DNA of 16,820 nucleotides from Desulfovibrio sp. GTDB lineage: Bacteria; Desulfobacterota; Desulfovibrionia; Desulfovibrionales; Desulfovibrionaceae. Of this stretch, positions 6,404 to 16,820 are shown piece after piece. The stretch is from the NCBI GenBank assembly GCA_022837365.1, contig JALHHV010000006.1, positions 1-16,820 of the forward strand. Direction: 5' to 3'. The position numbers and the translations under genes are program-made. The notes beneath the pieces were generated by a model that was not told the DNA's origin, searched no databases, and worked only from the letters and a program-made list of their open reading frames with translations. Each line of letters begins with the position of its first letter. The stretch's first letter is position 1.

Positions 6404-6470
6404 GCAGGCGGCGGGGGTTCTCCACCCTTGCGTTAAGTCCTGCCGAGACCACAGTGTCTTTGGCTCGGCA
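6404..6470 (+). promoter_or_regulatory. Ribosomal protein L10 leader (L10-L12 binding autoregulatory element)
   Basis: The stretch GCAGG (6404-6408) ... GTTAAGTCCTGCCGAGACCACAG (as two adjoining parts, 6432-6454) resembles the conserved L10 leader upstream of rplJ in many bacteria, where the L10(L12)4 complex binds and represses translation. GCAGG pairs with CCTGC (6439-6443) around a G-rich hairpin. The next stem, TGCCGAG (6441-6447) with CTCGGCA (6464-6470), shares bases 6441-6443 with it, so the two cannot both form fully. It ends 37 bases before the rplJ start codon. Confidence 0.7.
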
Positions 6471-6507
6471 TTTCCACCCAGACACACCCGAACCTGAGGA
6501 GAGTCAC

Positions 6508-7029
6508 GTGAACAGGTCCGAGAAAGCAGCCATCATCGAGCAGCTCAAGGCTCGTGCTGAAGGCGCTTCCATCGCGGTCGTGACCGACTTCAAGGGTATG
6601 TCGGTGGAAGAGCTGACCCGTCTCAGAGTGAAGCTTCGTGAAAACGGCGCGGAATACCACGTCGTGAAGAACACCCTGGCACGGATCGCCTTTACCGACG
6701 GAGCGCATGACGTCATCAAAGACGTGTTCAAAGAGAACTGCGCCGTCGCCCTTGGGTTCGCTGATCCCGTCGCTGTGGCAAAGGCGGTTACCGACTTTGC
6801 CAAGACGAGCAAGATCTTCACGGTGCGCCACGGCAGCCTTGAAGGCAAGTTCCTTTCCGGGGAACAGGTCTCTGACCTCGCCAAGCTGCCCAGCAAGCCC
6901 GAACTGATCGCGCGCGCTCTTGGCACGATGAACGCCGTGCCCACCAACTTCGTTTCGCTGTTCGCCAACATCATCCGTGGCCTTCTCTACGCCCTGAAGG
7001 GCATTGAAGAGAAGAAGGCCGCGGCCTAG
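6508..7029 (+). CDS. rplJ: 50S ribosomal protein L10
   Basis: L10 is the base of the ribosomal stalk and holds L7/L12 dimers on its C-terminal helix. GTG 6508 is taken as start: it has a strong Shine-Dalgarno TGAGGAGA (6495-6502) five bases upstream, and gives the family-typical beginning [13 protein letters not shown] and 173 residues. The conserved KNTLARIA segment is at residues 54-61, and the L12-binding helix (about 146-170) ends in a [10 protein letters not shown] tail. The upstream leader argues for feedback repression by the L10-L12 complex. rplL follows after 56 bases, with no structure noticed between them. Confidence 0.97.
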
Positions 7030-7085
7030 GCAACACCGGAATCGAACCCAACCCTTACGCCAAAGACACCCGAAAGGAGCAAATC

Positions 7086-7469
7086 ATGTCCAGCATCACC
7101 AAGGAACAGGTCGTCGAATTCATCGCCAACATGACCGTCCTCGAACTTTCCGAGTTCATCAAGGAACTTGAAGAAAAGTTCGGCGTGTCCGCCGCCGCTC
7201 CGGCCATGGCCATGGTTGCCGCCGGCCCGGCCGAAGCCGCCCCGGCCGAAGAAGAAAAGACCGAATTCGACGTCATCCTCAAGGCCGCCGGCGCCAACAA
7301 GATCGGCGTCATCAAGGTGGTCCGCGCCCTGACCGGCCTTGGCCTGAAGGAAGCCAAGGACAAGGTCGACGGCGCTCCCTCCACCCTGAAGGAAGCCGTT
7401 TCCAAGGAAGAAGCCGAAGAAGCCAAGAAGCAGCTGGTGGAAGCCGGCGCCGAAGTCGAAGTCAAGTAG
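7086..7469 (+). CDS. rplL: 50S ribosomal protein L7/L12
   Basis: L7/L12 is the multicopy stalk protein that recruits translation factors and stimulates their GTPase activity. The 127-residue protein has the three usual parts: N-terminal dimerisation helices (residues 1-34), an alanine/proline/glutamate hinge (about 35-58), and the globular C-terminal domain with [20 protein letters not shown] (72-91), the factor-binding surface. AGGAG (7075-7079) precedes ATG 7086. Being needed in several copies per ribosome, it sits just before a strong terminator-like hairpin that separates it from rpoB. Confidence 0.98.
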   Translation: MSSITKEQVVEFIANMTVLELSEFIKELEEKFGVSAAAPAMAMVAAGPAEAAPAEEEKTEFDVILKAAGANKIGVIKVVRALTGLGLKEAKDKVDGAPSTLKEAVSKEEAEEAKKQLVEAGAEVEVK

Positions 7470-7503
7470 ACTCGATTCGCTGCGCCGCACAGGCGATCGG
7501 AAC

Positions 7504-7541
7504 AGCGCGGGCGAGTTCATCGCCCGCGCTTCTTCTGCTTT
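7504..7541 (+). terminator. Terminator/attenuator between rplL and rpoB
   Basis: AGCGCGGGCGA (7504-7514) and TCGCCCGCGCT (7520-7530) form a perfect 11-bp stem with a GTTCA loop, followed by a T-rich but interrupted tract (TCTTCTGCTTT). It begins 34 bases after the rplL stop. The E. coli operon also has a partial terminator at this point, which lowers rpoBC expression relative to the ribosomal proteins. The broken T-tract suggests partial read-through. Confidence 0.75.
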
Positions 7542-7634
7542 ATCGCCTTGTCCGGCATCCTCGGCATTTCGGGTGGCGGCCATGCGCCGGACATATGCCG
7601 ACAGGCGCGGCACATGCGGGCGGCACGGCGTCGC

Positions 7635-7675
7635 GGGACGGAAAGGGACGAGAGGGGACGGGGCGGCATGCCGCC
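7635..7675. repeat. Three phased GGGACG repeats followed by a 14-bp palindrome
   Basis: GGGACG occurs at 7635-7640, 7645-7650 and 7655-7660, exactly 10 bp apart, so all three face the same side of the helix. Directly after them lies the perfect palindrome GGCGGCATGCCGCC (7662-7675). A partial fourth repeat (CGGACG) starts at 7680. The array lies about 75-115 bp upstream of the predicted rpoB start site, a position suited to a regulator. No known binding motif was recognised. Confidence 0.55.
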
Positions 7676-7715
7676 GCGCCGGACGGGAAGCAGTCGTGTG
7701 GCAAGCCGCACAGGC

Positions 7716-7744
7716 TTGCAAAATTTTTCCGAAACGACTATTGT
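7716..7744 (+). promoter_or_regulatory. Candidate sigma-70 promoter for rpoB
   Basis: TTGCAA (7716-7721) and TATTGT (7739-7744) are 17 bp apart, each matching the consensus at four of six positions, in the only AT-rich patch of this spacer. Start would be near 7751, giving a leader of about 370 nt. A second TTGCAA begins at 7744, 28 bp after the first. Confidence 0.5.
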
Positions 7745-7751
7745 TGCAATT

Positions 7752-8121
7752 TGGTCGAACTCACTTCGCACCAACCCAGCTCCTGACCCGGGCGGTACGT
7801 TGTACGCTGCACCCCTCTTTCCCACCCCCCGAACCGACAGCCTTTCCGGTGGGCGCGTCGCTCTTGTCGCGCGTCCGCTTAGCCTCGTCCGCGGCACGGC
7901 GTTGAAGGGACACCCCCTTCACGCGGCCGCCTTTCGTTGTCGCTTCGCCCCGGCAGCCATGCGCCACGCGCCCGCTGCCCCCGAAACGCGGGACGCCGGC
8001 CACGCCGCCCGTCCCGCCGCCCAGCGTGCCGTGCACGCGTCCGCTCCATCCGACCCGCACGGGTCGTTCGGCCTCTCGCGCTGAGAGCCCCGCCGGAAAA
8101 CCGTCTTTCTGAGGTGAAACC
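7752..8121 (+). other. Long untranslated leader region of rpoB
   Basis: No convincing gene is present; open frames here have no ribosome binding site and arginine/alanine/proline-rich shadow composition. Three hairpins are visible: TGAAGGG/CCCTTCA (7903-7921), CGACCC/GGGTCG with a GCAC loop (8051-8066), and CTCTC/GAGAG (8073-8087). The last two stand side by side about 25 bases before the rpoB Shine-Dalgarno (GAGGTGA, 8111-8117). Together they could tune rpoB translation, but no known leader family was recognised. Confidence 0.5.
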
Positions 8122-12240
<4,119 letters not shown>

Positions 12241-12249
12241 CGATATCCG

Positions 12250-12330
12250 GTTTGGGAGAAGAAAGACCGGGGGAAGGGACCCTTTGAAAAGGGTCCCCTT
12301 CCCCCGGACCCCCATCCCCCCAAACTTTTT
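12250..12330 (+). terminator. Nested terminator-like hairpin between rpoB and rpoC
   Basis: An outer stem GTTTGGG (12250-12256) with CCCAAAC (12319-12325) encloses a very strong inner stem: arm CCGGGGGAAGGGACCCTT (12267-12284) pairs with 12289-12307 with one bulged C and a TGAA loop. Five T residues (12326-12330) follow the outer stem directly. By structure this is a strong Rho-independent terminator, yet it lies inside rpoBC. Its symmetry also resembles dispersed intergenic palindromes of this bacterial group (from memory, not searched). Confidence 0.75.
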
Positions 12331-12364
12331 ATAAGTCTGCGCACAACGTTTTCTCCGCCCCCCA

Positions 12365-12457
12365 CGGCGCATTCCGCGCGTAGCGCGAACTGCGCCGAAA
12401 AAGGGGTCAAGGGGGCCACCGCCCTCTTGTGGGGATGCAGGGGGCAAGGCCCTCTGC
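12365..12457 (+). repeat. Three further hairpins, two of them near-copies, before rpoC
   Basis: The first hairpin has outer arms CGGCGCA (12365-12371) and TGCGCCG (12391-12397), with inner TTC-GCGC/GCGC-GAA pairs. The next two are alike: CAAGGGGGC/GCCCTCTTG with a CACC loop (12408-12429) and GCAGGGGGC/GCCCTCTGC with an AAG loop (12437-12457). Both have 9-bp stems with a G-T wobble at the same place, which suggests a duplicated repeat unit. None has a T-tract. They may be a mobile palindromic element or a device for mRNA stability. Confidence 0.6.
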
Positions 12458-12501
12458 TCACCGAAGGCGTGCAAACAACCTTTTCGGGTAGGGAACACGA
12501 T

Positions 12502-16659
<4,158 letters not shown>

Positions 16660-16700
16660 GGGTTGCCGCAGGCTGGGAAGAAAAAGAAGAAGAGAAGAGA

Positions 16701-16733
16701 GGGCCTCCGCTTTCGGGCGGGGGCCCTTTTTTT
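16701..16733 (+). terminator. Intrinsic terminator of rpoC
   Basis: GGGCCTCCGC (16701-16710) pairs with GCGGGGGCCC (16717-16726), a 10-bp stem with one T-G wobble and a TTTCGG loop, followed by seven T residues. It begins 42 bases after the rpoC stop, behind a purine-only stretch, and ends the operon. Confidence 0.93.
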
Positions 16734-16820
16734 GTGGGGTGATGGATGGGGAAGGGGAAAGGGTGAAGGGAGGGGGTGTGCGCTGTTGGGGACGGCTTCT
16801 ACGAAGGAAGTTGCGCGCTG
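16734..16820. other. Window tail, nothing recognised
   Basis: These 87 bases are G-rich and show no open frame with a ribosome binding site, no tRNA and no clear promoter. The next gene is beyond the window. Confidence 0.6.

Noticed and set aside
7548..8084. Plus-strand open frame of 178 codons in the rplL-rpoB gap
   Set aside because: There is no Shine-Dalgarno. The protein is Arg/Ala/Pro-rich like random GC-rich DNA, and the frame overlaps the likely promoter and hairpins.
12329..12334. TATAAG as a -10 element for a separate rpoC promoter
   Set aside because: The -35 position falls in the C-rich right side of the terminator-like hairpin and matches nothing; the A/T stretch is better explained as the terminator T-tract.

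Overview
The window is a high-GC bacterial chromosome segment carrying one of the most conserved information-processing clusters in bacteria. All genes are on the + strand. The gene order (prmC-lpxC, then tRNA-Thr-Tyr-Gly-Thr-tuf-rpmG-tRNA-Trp-secE-nusG-rplK-rplA-rplJ-rplL-rpoB-rpoC), the GC bias, the protein sequences and a near-consensus sigma-54 promoter fit a sulfate reducer of the Desulfovibrionaceae (Desulfovibrio/Nitratidesulfovibrio vulgaris type). That taxonomic call is inference from memory and was not searched.

Layout. 1-585 is the 3' part of prmC (release-factor methyltransferase), cut by the window edge. 795-1745 is lpxC (first committed step of lipid A synthesis), with a sigma-54 type promoter directly in front and a UUCG-loop terminator directly behind. 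2087-2523 holds four tRNA genes (Thr-UGU, Tyr-GUA, Gly-UCC, Thr-GGU) in the order seen upstream of tufB in E. coli. tuf (EF-Tu), rpmG (L33), tRNA-Trp, secE and nusG follow. Next come the L11-L1 genes (rplK, rplA) and the L10-L7/L12 genes (rplJ, rplL), the latter preceded by a recognisable L10 leader. A strong hairpin ends the ribosomal-protein part at about 7530. A 650-bp non-coding stretch with a candidate promoter precedes rpoB (8122-12240). An unusual 261-bp spacer full of hairpins separates rpoB from rpoC (12502-16659), and rpoC ends at a textbook terminator.

How it works together. The genes supply translation elongation (EF-Tu, the stalk proteins L10/L12, L11, L1, L33, tRNAs), protein export (SecE), transcription elongation (NusG) and the two large RNA polymerase subunits. 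No terminator with a good T-tract was seen between the first tRNA and rplL, so read-through from the tRNA promoter is plausible, with RNA hairpins at almost every gap. rpoB and rpoC look separately tunable: a terminator-like hairpin stands before each of them.

No previously undescribed coding system is present. The interesting signals are regulatory: the nested terminator-like element and paired hairpins inside rpoB-rpoC, the sigma-54 promoter on lpxC with an upstream inverted repeat, three GGGACG repeats at exact 10-bp spacing plus a 14-bp perfect palindrome upstream of the rpoB promoter, and alternative pairings in the rplJ leader.
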